Shown: positions 1 to 11,200 of the stretch, piece after piece
Layout: each line of letters starts with the position of its first letter
Position numbering within the stretch: position 1 is the first letter of the stretch
DNA from: Phytophthora quininea
Lineage: Eukaryota > Oomycota > Peronosporomycetes > Peronosporales > Peronosporaceae
Assembly (NCBI GenBank): GCA_011947345.1
Contig: JAAVTG010000552.1
Coordinates: forward strand, 47,389-111,388
Reading direction: 5' to 3'
Length of the DNA stretch: 64,000 bases
Program-made: the position numbers and the translations under genes
The notes under the pieces: model-generated
What the model was told of the DNA's origin: nothing
Databases searched by the model: none
The model's input: the letters and a program-made list of their open reading frames with translations, nothing else

Positions 1-119
1 AGTACTTCTCAGCTGCCAGTGGCTTTGTGAGCGTCGTCAAGAAGCCGTAACTTCGACGGAGGAACGAGGTAAGAGAAGCGTTCAATTGTAGGGATTTCCC
101 TCATTCAACGAGAAGTCAC

Positions 120-958
120 AATGTTTGCCTTGTTCTTTGCTGTGGCCCGAGGATATTCAGGTGTTTTATACGACAATGGTGTCGGTCAACTCTGCTCCGC
201 GGATCTCAAATGTCATGATCGCTTCTGCTGGGAAATCCACAGTGAAGCTTGCGCTCTGACCGAAAACGATGTTAACTCTCCCAGGTCGATTGTTTTTGGC
301 TGCGCTTCCCCATGTTCAAGGCCACAACGACGAGCTCTTAGTTGGCTTTGTCGTAAGCAACGACGGCGAGTGGGTCTTGCACGGGTAGATTCAAATCGCC
401 ATGCCTGCACGAATGTGACGCGAGTAGTGAGCCATCACATAATATTTGGGGTTGGCGCCGCCGATCCAGTTATCCCCGGGGTAGACTGAACGAGCCCCAC
501 CACACCGCTGTCAAGAGCTTGCCGATGGCATGTCCTCCGACGCCTTCATTGCGATCTCAGTGCCGCTATCATCGATGACGTTATTGCCGGAGCTGCCGAG
601 ATTGTAGCGTGCGACGTTAAACCCCAGCTCTGGAAGACTGTCTGGCGCTCCTTTTAAGGCCACCGCTGTCTTGTTCGTGAGCAGCAAGTCGGCGATGTCT
701 TCGCGTTCGCCGAAGACGTTGGCCCACCAAGAAAGGGACGTGCCCCAACCTTCCCAACGCTCCAATAACGTGGCGATTGGTACCGTTCGAGTGCCGGCCG
801 TGACGAGCGAGCACTGAGTCATCGAAAGTGCTCACATCAACAACGAAGCAGTGAATGACCTGGCGGTGAACATCCCTGCTTCTTGCTTCTTTGGTGGCAC
901 TGCCTTACCCAGCGAATAGCAAGATAGCGGGAAGGGTGCAGACGATAACGAGCTTTAT
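120..958 (-). pseudogene. Decayed GH30 glycosidase (endo-beta-1,6-galactanase type)
   Basis: The stretch at 822-511 reads through WEGWGTSLSWWANVFG and GFNVARYNLG, which match the start of the GH30 endo-beta-1,6-galactanase barrel. In the same frame at about 489-396 follows NPKYYVMAHYSRHIRAGM, the end of that barrel, and then beta-sandwich-like sequence in two frames (VVAYDKAN, VVVALNMGK). Some 200 or more residues of the middle barrel, with the catalytic acids, are missing. A hydrophobic signal-peptide-like segment lies at 958-909, but it begins with ATA where ATG is expected. It is followed by a plausible 49-nt intron (908-860) and an in-frame TGA near 837. Stops and frameshifts in the C-terminal part confirm decay. 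The intact enzyme would be secreted and act on arabinogalactan side chains; this copy cannot. The family call is from memory of motifs; the lost start and the internal deletion are read directly. Confidence 0.75.
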
Positions 959-1084
959 CAGACGGTGATACCTAGCAGGATGGGGAATTGCTCTTGCTGC
1001 CCGTAAACGTCTTTCAGTCCCTACAGATGCCGAGAAAGTGGTCAAGAAAATTGTCGTTCATTTATCACCCAGCCGTGTTCGGCG

Positions 1085-2052
1085 CTAGAGGAAATACTCC
1101 TCGTATTTCTGCTCGTAGATAATGCAGAACCGCCGGTCAGGGGTGCGACGAACGCGGTGCAGAGTACCGGGGATCCGGCCTTCCGTGGCGCGCTGCAGAG
1201 CCTTCCCACAGAATAGGACGATCTCCTTGCCCGGAACGCAAACCTTCTCGGCCTTGAGCCATTGCTTGGAGTGCGGGTCGTACACATCCAGTCCTTCCAC
1301 ACTGGGCACAGGCTCCACCACGTAGAGACTCGGGTCCACATGCTCAAACACGTTCTCCGTTTCGGACTGCCCACTGCCTTGGATATTCGGGTAGTGCAGT
1401 CCGTAGCACACGGAAAAGTTCTCGTCGGGACGTGCATTGCTCGATGCAATGTCGTACCCGACCGTCAAGCTCAACGCGCGGTCGCAAATGCGTTCCATGC
1501 GGCGCTGCAGAGCCAGCCAGTGGTCTCTGAATTCTGGCGACGGCCACACCAGTCGCGACATATCGCCGCAGGCGACCTGGAAGCAGTCTCGCACACTGGT
1601 GTGCTCGTAGCCGCAGTACCACATGGGCGTCTTGTTCTCGTTGCGGTAGATGTGCTTGCTCGTGCAGCCGTTCTTCCAGTTGTCGTCGTCGCTGGTGAAG
1701 AAGGTCTCAAAGTCCTGCAGCACCTGGTCGTGGGTGCATTCCAGCGCCTCCCCAAGTCCGACAGCACCACGAACGAGTGGCGCTGCATCATCTCTAGGAA
1801 CCGAGTCCGGTTCTTCCAGTTGAGCTCGCTGAGCTTGAGTCTCGGCACTTGCACGGCATTGGTTTCGGCGGTCTTGTCTGCTTGGTGCTTGGGCTGCTGC
1901 TGCTGCTTGTGCGCGTAGGTTTCGCAGCGGCAGGCTCCGGGACTTCGCCGGTTGCATTGAGACAGTAGTAACTCGCGCGCAGAGAGTAGTTGGTCGGCAT
2001 GGCGATGTCTGCCAGGCAAGGAGCTGTCATGGCGGAGCTGGAAGTGCTGCAC
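1085..2052 (-). CDS. 2OG-Fe(II) dioxygenase, isopenicillin-N-synthase-like (frame broken)
   Basis: The C-terminal 210 residues carry the double-stranded beta-helix signature of 2-oxoglutarate/Fe(II) oxygenases. The iron ligands would be the H and D of EHVDPSL and the H of GTLHRVRR, whose nearby R would bind 2-oxoglutarate. The N-terminal DIOX_N-like part (VPRLKLSELNW, MQRHSFVVLSDLG) lies in another frame. The two frames meet at a CCCC run (1750-1753, GGGG on the coding strand), and one extra G there restores SDLG-EALECTH. The start is unresolved: a second frame (ATG at about 2000) begins MPTNYSLRASYYCLNATG and may be the true N-terminus, joined by another one-base shift near a CAG/AGC tract. 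The substrate cannot be told from sequence. The protein is probably cytosolic, as no signal peptide is seen. It could be a real gene with sequencing errors or a young pseudogene. Confidence 0.7.
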
Positions 2053-2299
2053 GAATGGCTGGACACGTCCATACGTGTCTTTACAGCATTGCTATGCGCC
2101 TCACGCTCTGGGCCAATCAGTGCACTGCAACAGCAGAGTTCAACCTTGCCTTTGACTGCTGGAGAACGCGTGATGCTCTTGATGAGACTGTCATTTGATA
2201 AGTTATGGCATCCTTCGAGGCTGTGGGCACGAGTGAAATGCAGAGCTACAGGGAAATTGCACGAACGCTAGCACGGGAAGAGGGCGAGACTGCCCTCTG

Positions 2300-3696
2300 T
2301 TAAACACGTGCGCGACTGGAGCTGGAGCTCTTTCGCACTGCGGTAGTCTTCGAGTTGGCTGCTCCAGACCACTGCGGGTCGGCGCGGAAGTCGAACAGGC
2401 GCGACTTGACCTGGTCCAGGCGGTTCTGCCACTCCAGCGACCGCGGTCTCCGCGCAGTCTTGCTGGAGACGTGCTTGGCCTTGTCGGCTGCCTCGTTGCG
2501 GCTACGCTCCTGCAACTGGCGACGACGCTCGAGGTTCATGGCCTTGGTGGCCGCAAAGCGCGGCGACTGGTTGTAGTTGAGGTACCGCGGCGCTGAGGTC
2601 GACTCCGAGCGGGCACGTGCACGTGGCGAGGAAATCTCAACTGGCGGTGCACTCCGAGCTGACGCGGAGAAGCGACGCGATGGCTTGGCAGCCGGTGGGG
2701 CGCTCACCGCAGTCAGTGAAGAGCGGCGGGGTTTTGCAATGGCCGAAAGTGCTTGGGTCGCGGTCTTGGATGAACGACGCGTCTTGGCAGACGTGTCCTT
2801 GGTAGGCATCGCTGGGGATTTACTCGCAATGGAAGCGCGGCGGTACGTTCGCGGTTGCACCAACTTGGATGCTACCGGTCGAGCGTTCTCCGGGAGTGAA
2901 GACCGACGAGTGTGGGTCGCGGGTTTGCCAGCTTAGTGTTGTCGTGGTTGACATCGCCGGTCGCTTGACGTAGGTCCGGCAGGAAGATGTCCAGCGAACT
3001 CAGCAAAGAGTCGAGGGACCCTGTGGACGCCGTGGAATACGCCGACGGACTGCGCGGCACCGTCGAACAGCAATTGGTAGAGCTGTAGATGGACTTGGTC
3101 GATTCGTCGCTGTCTCCTTCGTAGATGTCCACGGTCTTGACCGTAAGCGGCTGCGGCTTCTCGATCGAAATCGGCTCCATCTCGGGGTCGGCTCCAGCTT
3201 AAACATGGGCACGGGCTCGGACTGCGCGCGCATGCGGCTCTTCCTCTGGTTCATCTTGTCGATCATCTCCTTGACGGCTGAATTGGGCGAGGAAGCGGGC
3301 GCTCTAGTGACCGGCTGGTTGTTCCCGGAGGCGTTGGCTCTGGCCATGAGCTCGAACCGCTCGATGAGCGTCTGCACTTTGGCCGAGCTGCTCGGCGCGC
3401 TCTCGTCGATCATGGTTGTTGTCGTTGCTACTGTTACTGGTCTTATAACCGCGGGCTAAACTGTTTCCGACTCTCGCTGCGGTCTCCGCGTCCAAAGCAA
3501 AACTGGCAGGCGGCGAGAGCCGGCAGTCCCAGTGTCGAGCATGGCGCAGCCGTTCTTGGCGTCGCATCGGCTGGGCGGTTCCGGACTTCTGCCCCGCGAA
3601 ACGCTTGGCTTGCAGCGTTTCGATCAATGAAGGAATCGGATTTTGGACCAATCCCAGCGCGCGACGTTTGAATTTGCAGGAAGGCGCGAAAAGCAT
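2300..3696 (-). CDS. Unrecognised basic, Ser/Arg-rich protein (three frames)
   Basis: No family is recognised. Starting at the ATG at 3696 (MLFAPSCKFKRRALGL), three reading frames follow each other. The second begins near 3413 (MIDESAPSSSAKVQTLIERF), the third near 3180 (EMEPISIEKPQPL), and the original line resumes near 2890 (PENARPVASKL). Two of the joins are one base short in a G/C run: GGGG at 3184-3187 and GGG at 2892-2894 on the plus strand. The first join, near 3415, needs one base removed or two added and is unexplained. After correction the length is 465 residues. The protein is low-complexity and strongly basic (many RR, SR, SSS), with a C-terminal segment SLEWQNRLDQVKSRLFDF that may be helical. 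No membrane segment or signal peptide is visible. A nuclear or cytoskeletal role is possible but only a guess. Confidence 0.55.
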
Positions 3697-4207
3697 GCGA
3701 TACCGAGGATCCGCAAGGTGGTCACTTTCCACCACGGTTGCTGGGGCTGTACTTCACCGACGCTTTTGAGGTGGCGACGGCATTACAATTGCACTGGAAA
3801 GGTGGCCCGTGCAGCAGCGCGATCTTTGGGTGGGGTGCCATCCAATTTGGATGAGCGATTTGAAATGGATCCATCGGCGCAGAGCCTGGCCACGGTGATG
3901 ACTTGCCCAGCGCATCGGAAATTTCAACTTCAGCCTCCTGAAAAAGGTGCTGAAGTCCGCACCAGAGCTCCATTTATCTGCGCGATACGCCGAGTCGGCA
4001 GGCTGCAGTGCAGCTACATGTCAGACCAAGTAAAGACGACAAACGGGCCGTTTCCCGGCAATTCTCCGCCTGAAAAAATGTGTGGTACTACTTCAGTTTC
4101 CGCTCAAATGTCACATTAGTCGCCGATCTTAAAGCGGCGCGAGCACGTCAGCAAAAGACAACTTGTCCAGGTTGCCATCGTTACACAAGGAGAAGCTCAG
4201 CACTGGC
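3697..4207. other. Intergenic stretch between two minus-strand genes
   Basis: About 510 nt separate the end of the LRRC45-like gene from the start of the Ser-rich gene, both on the minus strand. A minus-strand open frame of 83 codons lies at 3722-3973, but it has no recognisable domain and ends inside the presumed promoter of the downstream gene. I see no RNA gene or repeat. Confidence 0.4.
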
Positions 4208-6364
4208 TCAGCTGGTGTCTTGCCTGGCCTCGGAGCGTTGCTGCCGGCGCGCTCTCTCCTTGCGGACCTGCTCCTGCACGAAACCGCTGAAGGATTCGGC
4301 CAGATCGTCAATGCGCTTGTCATGCTCGTGCTGCTGCGCCGACAGCTCGCGCTCCAGCCGCAGCACGTGCTTCTCGAGAGCGGCGATCGCAGTCGTCTTC
4401 TCTTCAAACTGCTGGCGCTCTGCTCGGCAGCGCTCTTTGCAGCAGCAGTCAAGATCTAGCAGAGTGTTCAAAGCTCAACACACTGCAGTCTGATGAAGCA
4501 GAGAGGAGTTGCACGCACCTGCACCCGCTCGTCGAAGGTCGCTTGCATCTGCGCCAGCCGGGCGTCTTGCTCCTCCAGGCGACGCACCTGCAGCTGCAGC
4601 TTCTCGTCGCAGCGCGCCTTCTCGCTCGTGGCCGCAACCAACAGGGCGTGCTTGTCTTGCACCGCTTTGCTCTGCACGTCCAACGCGTTCTGCAGCTCGC
4701 TGTGCTTGTCGTCGCTTGCCTGCTGCAGCGAAATGTGGTCCTGCCGCAGCTGGATGATGGTCTCCAAGTGCTTCTCCACCTCTCGCTCGAGATGCAGCCT
4801 CGCCTTCTTCACTTCCGCTACCTGCGCCTCGACCGAGCCGACCGATCGTTGGATACGCTCTTGCACTTCGGCTTCCCACTGCTGCTTGAGCTCTCCCACA
4901 GCTTTCTCGTGGTCGATCTGCGATTGCAACAACTTGGCTTGCTGCGCCTCGTGCTTTTCCTTCAGCTCGCGCAGGTTGCGTTCGCTTGCTTCGAGCTGCG
5001 TGGACGTGTAGCTGAGTTGGGTCTGAATGGAACCTACGACCATATCGTGTTGCCGCTGGGCTGCCCCTAAAGCATTTTGGTGGTCCGACACGATCTTGGC
5101 TTCCTTGCGAGCATATTCTTGTTGAGCGTCCTGGAGCTGCTTCTTCAGCTTCCCAATCTCCTCTTCTTGCGTCCTGATCACCAGGTAAAAGCGTTAGAAG
5201 ACAGCCGATACACACTGTTGACCTCTACATTTCGTACCTCGAGGCGAGACCCACTCGGTGCACTTCGTTATCCAATGCAAACTTGGCATCTTCCAACCGT
5301 GAAATCTGCTTGTCCTTCTGCTCGACCTCTTTGCCATGCAGTACTTCGATATGACTCATTTTCTCTCGAAGCACTCCATTCTCCCGCTCAAGAGCAGTGC
5401 GCGACGCCCGATACTCCTCAAACTCAAGTTTCTTGCGGTTCTCGAGCTCATCTAGTTGCATTCGCAGCTCGTGGAGATCGCGTTTTGCGTCGATCTCTCG
5501 CTGTTGGTATCGAGCACGCTCCTCTTTGGCCATCTCGGCCTCTTTTCGCGTCTGCTGCAGCTGCATCTCCAGCTCTTCTGCCTTCTCCAGCATTTTCTGT
5601 CGCTCTCTTTTGGACACGTCGATTTCCGTTTCCATTTCCTCCTTCTCTGCGAGCATCTGCAGCAGTAGCTGGTCGTCTGCAAACGACTTTGCTTTGCCGT
5701 TGTTTGCTTCGCCTTCATCCGGCTGGCAGGACGCATCGACCGGTGGCTTCTCTAAAAACGCGCGATTCCTCGCCAGTAGCACTTCGATCTCGTCGACGTG
5801 CTTCAAGCTGCTGTTGTTGCCCATGAGCTCCAGCGATACCAGCGAGTGATTTGCCTGCAGAGCTTCGCGGAAGGCCAAGACGCCTGCATTCCCCACCTCG
5901 TTCCAGCGCAGATCCAGTTGACGCAGCGTGCGGTTCGAACGCAGAGCCTTCGCCAACGACTTGGCCCCCTCCGGTCCGATGTTGTTGTTGCGCAAGTCCA
6001 GCGTGACCAGACGAGTGTCGACTTCCAGTGCACCAGCGAGAGCGTCCACGCCTTGATCTAGCAAGCCGACGTTGTTCCACTCCAGACAGATCGCTGCAAT
6101 GTTGTGTGCGGATCGAAGCAGCGCCGCCAGAGCCTTTGCAGCTCCCGCTTCGAAGCAGTTGCCACGGAGATCGAGCTTGGTCGGGACGGTCGCCAGGCGA
6201 GCCATCTCCAAGATCTCGGCGAACTTGTCGTCCCCCAAGTACGAGTTGCTGTAGTCCAGCATCGAGTCGACGGGCTTGCAAGCCAGCACGACCGGCGCGG
6301 GGTGTACTCGTGCAGCAGCATTGGCGCCCTCGGCTGCATGCTCTCGCTTGGGCGGGACCATCAT
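4208..6364 (-). CDS. LRRC45-like leucine-rich repeat/coiled-coil protein
   Basis: Three exons (6364-5238, 5173-4515, 4455-4208) with 64- and 59-nt GT-AG introns give a continuous 677-residue protein. Residues about 35-210 are RNI-type leucine-rich repeats, with LDLRGN, LDLRNNNIG and LDLRWNEVG at 28-residue spacing. The remaining two thirds are almost pure coiled coil with heptads rich in E, K, Q and L. This layout and length are those of LRRC45, a centrosome-linker and basal-body protein of about 670 residues. The second donor was chosen by phase: GTGCAA at 4514 fits, while the stronger-looking GTGCGT four bases earlier does not. The start is the first ATG of a Met-Met pair; an upstream GTG is not needed. 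The role at basal bodies of zoospores is inferred from the family. It could instead be another LRR-coiled-coil protein with the same layout. Confidence 0.75.
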
Positions 6365-7008
6365 TTCCAACACGACTCTTCAAGATCCAAGCACTTCAAC
6401 TCGACAACTGGCGACGACGACGACATGACACCCAGGTGGCGGTATTGCAGCCTCCAGCAGGACTCCTGCCAGGAGAGACTGTGATGGTCAGCTGTCCTGA
6501 CGTTCGACTCCATCCATTCGATCCAGTACTACGATTCCCAGTCCGCTACTGGAGACTTCACCACAGGCTCGACTCGCATTTTGTGGCGGCTAGCGGTCGG
6601 CTCGGCAGATTTTGCTAGGCGAGCCTTGCAAAGCGAGACGGTCGCTGCAAATAGTGATGTGAAACGCGCACGACAACGTGCTTTGTGTGGAGATCACCCA
6701 AGCATCCCACTTGCACCGGTAAAGCTCGTGCTGTTTGTCCTGCTGGTAAACGAGATGTCTCTCGACCTGGTGGTGCTGTCGTGCTGCAGAGTTCTGCGCC
6801 TTCTTCGCGCTGATAACATTGCAAACCGCACAGCTGGGATGACATCGATCAATCCATGTACAAACCAGGCCGCTGGCCACGACATCTGCCGTTCCGGGCT
6901 ATACCGACGTTACTGGGAATCCGCTCGTATAATTAGCAGGGGGTGGCGGCCTCCGTCGGCTCACTTTTCCACTTGCACAGTTGGTGGCAACATCCCAAAC
7001 GTTTTATC
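6365..7008. promoter_or_regulatory. Divergent intergenic region
   Basis: This 644-nt stretch separates the start of the LRRC45-like gene (minus) from the kinase gene (plus), so it must hold both promoters. Open frames here are short, overlap on both strands and have no recognisable domains. No clear initiator motif was found. Confidence 0.4.
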
Positions 7009-8066
7009 ATGGCCCCGGTCACCAAGTTGTCCATGAAGCTGCGATCGCGCATGCAGGAAAGTCTTGGAGGCATCCAATGCGTGGATCTGGTGGAGTGTCC
7101 TTCTTCCCGTCGGCTTCTTGTCGACAAGCACACGCTCATGACCTGCTCCACCTCGGAAGGTCGAGCTGCCAGTGCTGCTGCTCTGCACGAATTGGACCTG
7201 CATCTATCGCTTCGGGACGCCGACAACGTTGTCAAGTTAGGCGGCCACTCTCTTGAAGGAGAGCGACTCCACCTTCTGCACGAGTACTGCTCCTGCGGTG
7301 ACCTGCTGGAGGTCATGCAGCAGGAACTTCGACAACAATCGGCAGGTCTCCCGCCTCACAACGCCAAAGTGACGACTACCACCGACGCCGGTAGACGACA
7401 CCTCTTCACAAGTATTCTGCGTGGAATGCAGCAGCTTCACATCGCCGGAATCGCGCACTTGGACTTGTCGCCGGAGAACGTCTTCGTGTCGGAGTCGGGG
7501 TTGCGAAAGTCGGTGATCTGGGGCATGCTCAGAGGTTCCAGCACAACCGACCAAGCGTTCGTGTCGAACAAGTCGCCAAGGAAGTGTACGCAGCACCGGA
7601 GCTGCTTCGTTCCAAACAAGTCGAGGATGCTCGAAAAGCCGACGCCTGGTCGCTGGGCATTATCCTCTGGACAATGTGCACCGAGCGACCGCTAGTACGT
7701 CGCGCGGCAGTGGACGACTCGATGTTCCGACGGATGGTCAAAAGCGGCACGGCGTGGACTCTCCAGGAGACTGGACTGCTCTCGCAGATGCCGACGTCGC
7801 TTGTCGATTTATTGGTTGGGCTGCTGCAAGTCGACCCTGAAGCGAGACTGTCGGTGGAAGCTGCACTGCAGCACCCGTGGGTGACCCAAACGACCAAGCC
7901 GCAGGTATCTCGCCGGAAAACCATCGCCGACGCGTTCAAGAAGAAGAGCGAGGAGATGATGATGAAGCGCCGCTCAGGCGACAAGAAGGGTCGAAGCCGT
8001 ACAGCTAGCGCTGAGATCGCATTGGAATCGACCCGCATTACCTTGACGTCCAGAACTCGCGCGTAG
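7009..8066 (+). CDS. Atypical protein kinase (HLD/DLG variant)
   Basis: After adding one G to the GGGG run at 7497-7500 the gene encodes 352 residues. The C-lobe is clear: HLDLSPENVF is the catalytic loop with L in place of the usual R, VGDLGHAQ stands for DFG, and VYAAPELL is the APE motif. Subdomains IX-XI follow (DAWSLGIILWTMCTERPL, HPWV). The N-lobe is weak. No glycine-rich loop is seen, and the beta-3 lysine is not obvious unless it is the K of LLVDKH. The catalytic and metal-binding Asp are both present, so activity is possible but the protein may be a pseudokinase. The last 60 residues are a basic tail (KKKSEEMMMKRRSGDKK). The AK9-like gene starts about 134 nt downstream on the same strand. 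The family (CAMK-like or an oomycete-specific group) is uncertain. Confidence 0.75.
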
Positions 8067-8200
8067 AAGAAGTAAATACCGACAGCTAGATCGCTAAACC
8101 CTGTTTATAAAGCGCAAAAGCTGTAACCAACTACTTGGATTCCCAAGCCGTCGCGACTGCTTGTTGTATCGGTCTCCACGCTGGACAAGATCTGGCCGAA

Positions 8201-11200
8201 ATGCGTCGACACTTCCTCTTCGCAGAGGATGAAAGGGAGAAAAGCGTTGGCGATGGCAGAGTCAACTTGCTTCGGTTGTGGCTCAATCGACGATGCGCCA
8301 TGTTGGAAGGCGACGCGACCGTTGACGGTGGCGAAGCGAACGCCCAGGTCGCCCAAGAGTTGACGGTCATGTGGGATCTCGCCAAGCCCATGAGCTCCAC
8401 CACATTGTCGCGTGACGAGTACGTCGCTTTCTTCGCGAGGGTTGCCAAGTCACTAGTCCTGCCACTGTCATCCGATGCGCCAGCCATCGCTGTAGCTCAA
8501 CGCGATTGGGAGTACGACCTGGAAGGAACCGGTGGCCTCATCGAGTCGACAAAGGGGTCGTCGAATTCGGACAAAGTTATGATGTCGGTCGAGCAATTCC
8601 GGGAAGCGTTGATTCAGATCGCCGAGCTGGTACTTCCTGTGGACAGTGGGGTCCACGTCTTTCATACGTTTTTGGTCTCGCTGCGGAATTCGATCGCGGA
8701 GATTGAAGCGACGAGTGAACCGGAACAAGACGAGACCAACACCACTGAACCAGTTGAGCGCTTCACATTGAAGCCACTGAATCGCATCTCGAAAATCGGC
8801 AACGATGCGTTCTTGCAGAAATCGCCGCCTTCGAGCGACGCGTTGAGAGCGATCCGTGGCCTCCCACCTCCCGATTCTCGCGAGATGTCGCTCAAGCAGC
8901 TCCTACTCAGCTATAACCCACGGAAGTTCTCGCTCACTCGAGCGTTTCCGCAGAAGAAGCCCACGAACGGCACTACCGACGTTAAAGTGAACAGCGAAGA
9001 GGTCAAGAAAGAGGTCGATGATGTTGAAGACGTTGCAGTAATGGCTCAGAAGCTGCACCTGCAGCTTCTTGGTGCAGTTGGTGTCGGTGCTACCCCGACT
9101 CGAGAAAAGAAGCTTCTTCGTGAAAGTTCTGCTTACTGGGATCCGGAGCAGGCGACGATTACGAGCCTAACGGACCGACCAGCACTGTGTGCTGCGGTTG
9201 TTGGTCCGCCAGGCAGTGGCAAGTCTCGACTCGCTCGTGTGTTAGCTCAACGACTAAAACTAAGGTATCTCTCACTAGACGAGGCTGTGCAACATGCAGT
9301 CGATCGAAAACTTCGCTTGAGACGAGCTCGTGTCGAAGCGACCCCAGTTGTTGAAACTGAAGACACGACAGTGGAGACCGCGACACCGACAGAGGCAACA
9401 GAAGAAGGCCAAGCAACTGCAACGTATCACTCCGACAACGACGAGGAAATGGATCGAGCTTTTCAGGACGACCATCTCGACGCTATGCTGTCGGGAGGTG
9501 TCGTGTCTCGTGATGTGGCGGTACAACTTCTTCGACTGGAAGCTACACGGTCACTGCTTGGTATGTTTTCGTTCTAATGCGTTGATGGAGAAGGGTGCTG
9601 ATTTGTGCTCTCTTCGCTTAGGTGGCGTTGGGGTCATGATAGACGATGTGTATCCAGCTGAGCTAGCTTCGGCGGACCAAGAGCATCCTGTTGGTATCGA
9701 CTATTTGGTTGCTCTTACTGCTCTGCCAAACGAGTTGGAGTTCCAGCTTGAAAGCGCGATGCTTGCACCAACAACAGGTCGACTGTATTCCGCACGGGAA
9801 CTCGCCATTTTACAAGCAATCAACTCTGAGAAATTGGCAGCTAAAGGGTTTGCAGATTGCTTGCTACCAGAGAGAAAATCTGGAGCTGAAGTCGAGGAGA
9901 TGAAAGAAATCACGACTGAAAACAACGAAGTTGAGCCTGATACCGAAGGACAAGGAGATGGCGAGACTTCTCCAGGAGAAGGTGAGGAGTAAATGAAGAG
10001 AGTGTTCCAGCAGAAGAACCACTTCCGCCTCCCCGGAGCCGACACCTGCTGAACAAAATGAGATCGAGCAGCCGAAAGAACCCATACTTCCTTTTGGTGT
10101 TCTCTCAAAGATTAAACTGGTCAAGAGTTATCGTGAGTACATGGTCAGAATGCAGCGAGAACTTCTATTGCAAAAGGATCCTGCCGAGACGGAAGATTAC
10201 CATTTCGTAGTGGTCCTTGCCGCTCAGTCACTCAATGTGATTCGAGATCACTGTATCCAAGCGATCACGGGAGTAAGTGCCCATGCTAAGTTTGTTCATC
10301 TCGCCGTCATTAAGAATTGTCACTTTATCTTTCCAGACAACGCTGGGGATATCGCGCTTCAGTGTGTCACGAGAAGCTAGCCCCATTTCGCTGCCGGACG
10401 ATCTGATCGACGCTAATCGTGCTGAACAGGTGAAGTGGTTGCTCTACGGAGACTGGTCGTCATTGCTCGAACCTGAAGCGTCTTCCACGATACCGACATT
10501 TGCACGGCTTCCTAGACGCAATGGAAAGTGGCGACTGTTGTCCAAGTGGCGTGAATTCTGCCCCGTTTCGTCAATTCCAGAGAGCGGATTGGTACTTGGC
10601 AGTCCTGAATTTGCTGCTTGTTACTCTGGTCGGGTTTATCTTCTGGCATCCCGCGAGGCGAGGCGGTCGTTCTGTGCCCATCCACTTCAGCATCTACGCC
10701 GAGAGCTCCCAGTCCCGTCAAAATGTTGCAACTATTGGCTTATCGCCACAGGTGGAGATGGCATTTTAACTCCTTCCTACCTGCAAGCTCTTGAAACGGA
10801 GCTTCATAGCCAAGCAATATCGGCCGCGAAGTTGCTCAAGACGTCCGGTGGGATATCGATGGAAATGCGGCTTATGAGTGGCCAAGTGGTTTCCTCTGTG
10901 GAGGCTGCCGTTGTTGCTACGGAGGCACTTAAAGTCCATTTGACTAAGAATTCGTCCTCAAAGTGGATGCTGACAGACTTGCCGTTCACTCGCGATGTCG
11001 CTGCCGTACTGCTCGAGCATTCTTGTGTTCCTGAAGTGATTGTTCTGCTGGACTCGGAACTTGGTGCTACTCAAGACAGAGCTGAAGAAACAAATCCAGT
11101 AAATGCTAGTGCCTTATCTGCGCTACGGCGGCAACAATTTCAAGCCGAGAAAGCTGCAGTTGGAGAAGTCACCGAAGTGCTCGGAGGTTCTCTTCGAGTG

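Noticed and set aside
121..489. 122-codon plus-strand frame at the left edge
   Set aside because: It is antisense to the C-terminal part of the GH30 relic, whose motifs are readable on the minus strand.
1262..1918. 218-codon plus-strand frame over the oxygenase
   Set aside because: Antisense to the conserved 2OG oxygenase motifs; no recognisable content of its own.
4475..5215. Long Arg/Ala/Gly-rich minus frame under the coiled-coil exon
   Set aside because: Shadow of a GC-rich coiled-coil exon in another frame; the real frame splices in phase at both ends.
7497..7500. Programmed ribosomal frameshift in the kinase gene
   Set aside because: No slippery heptamer, and the same kind of one-base loss occurs in many unrelated genes; sequence error is simpler.
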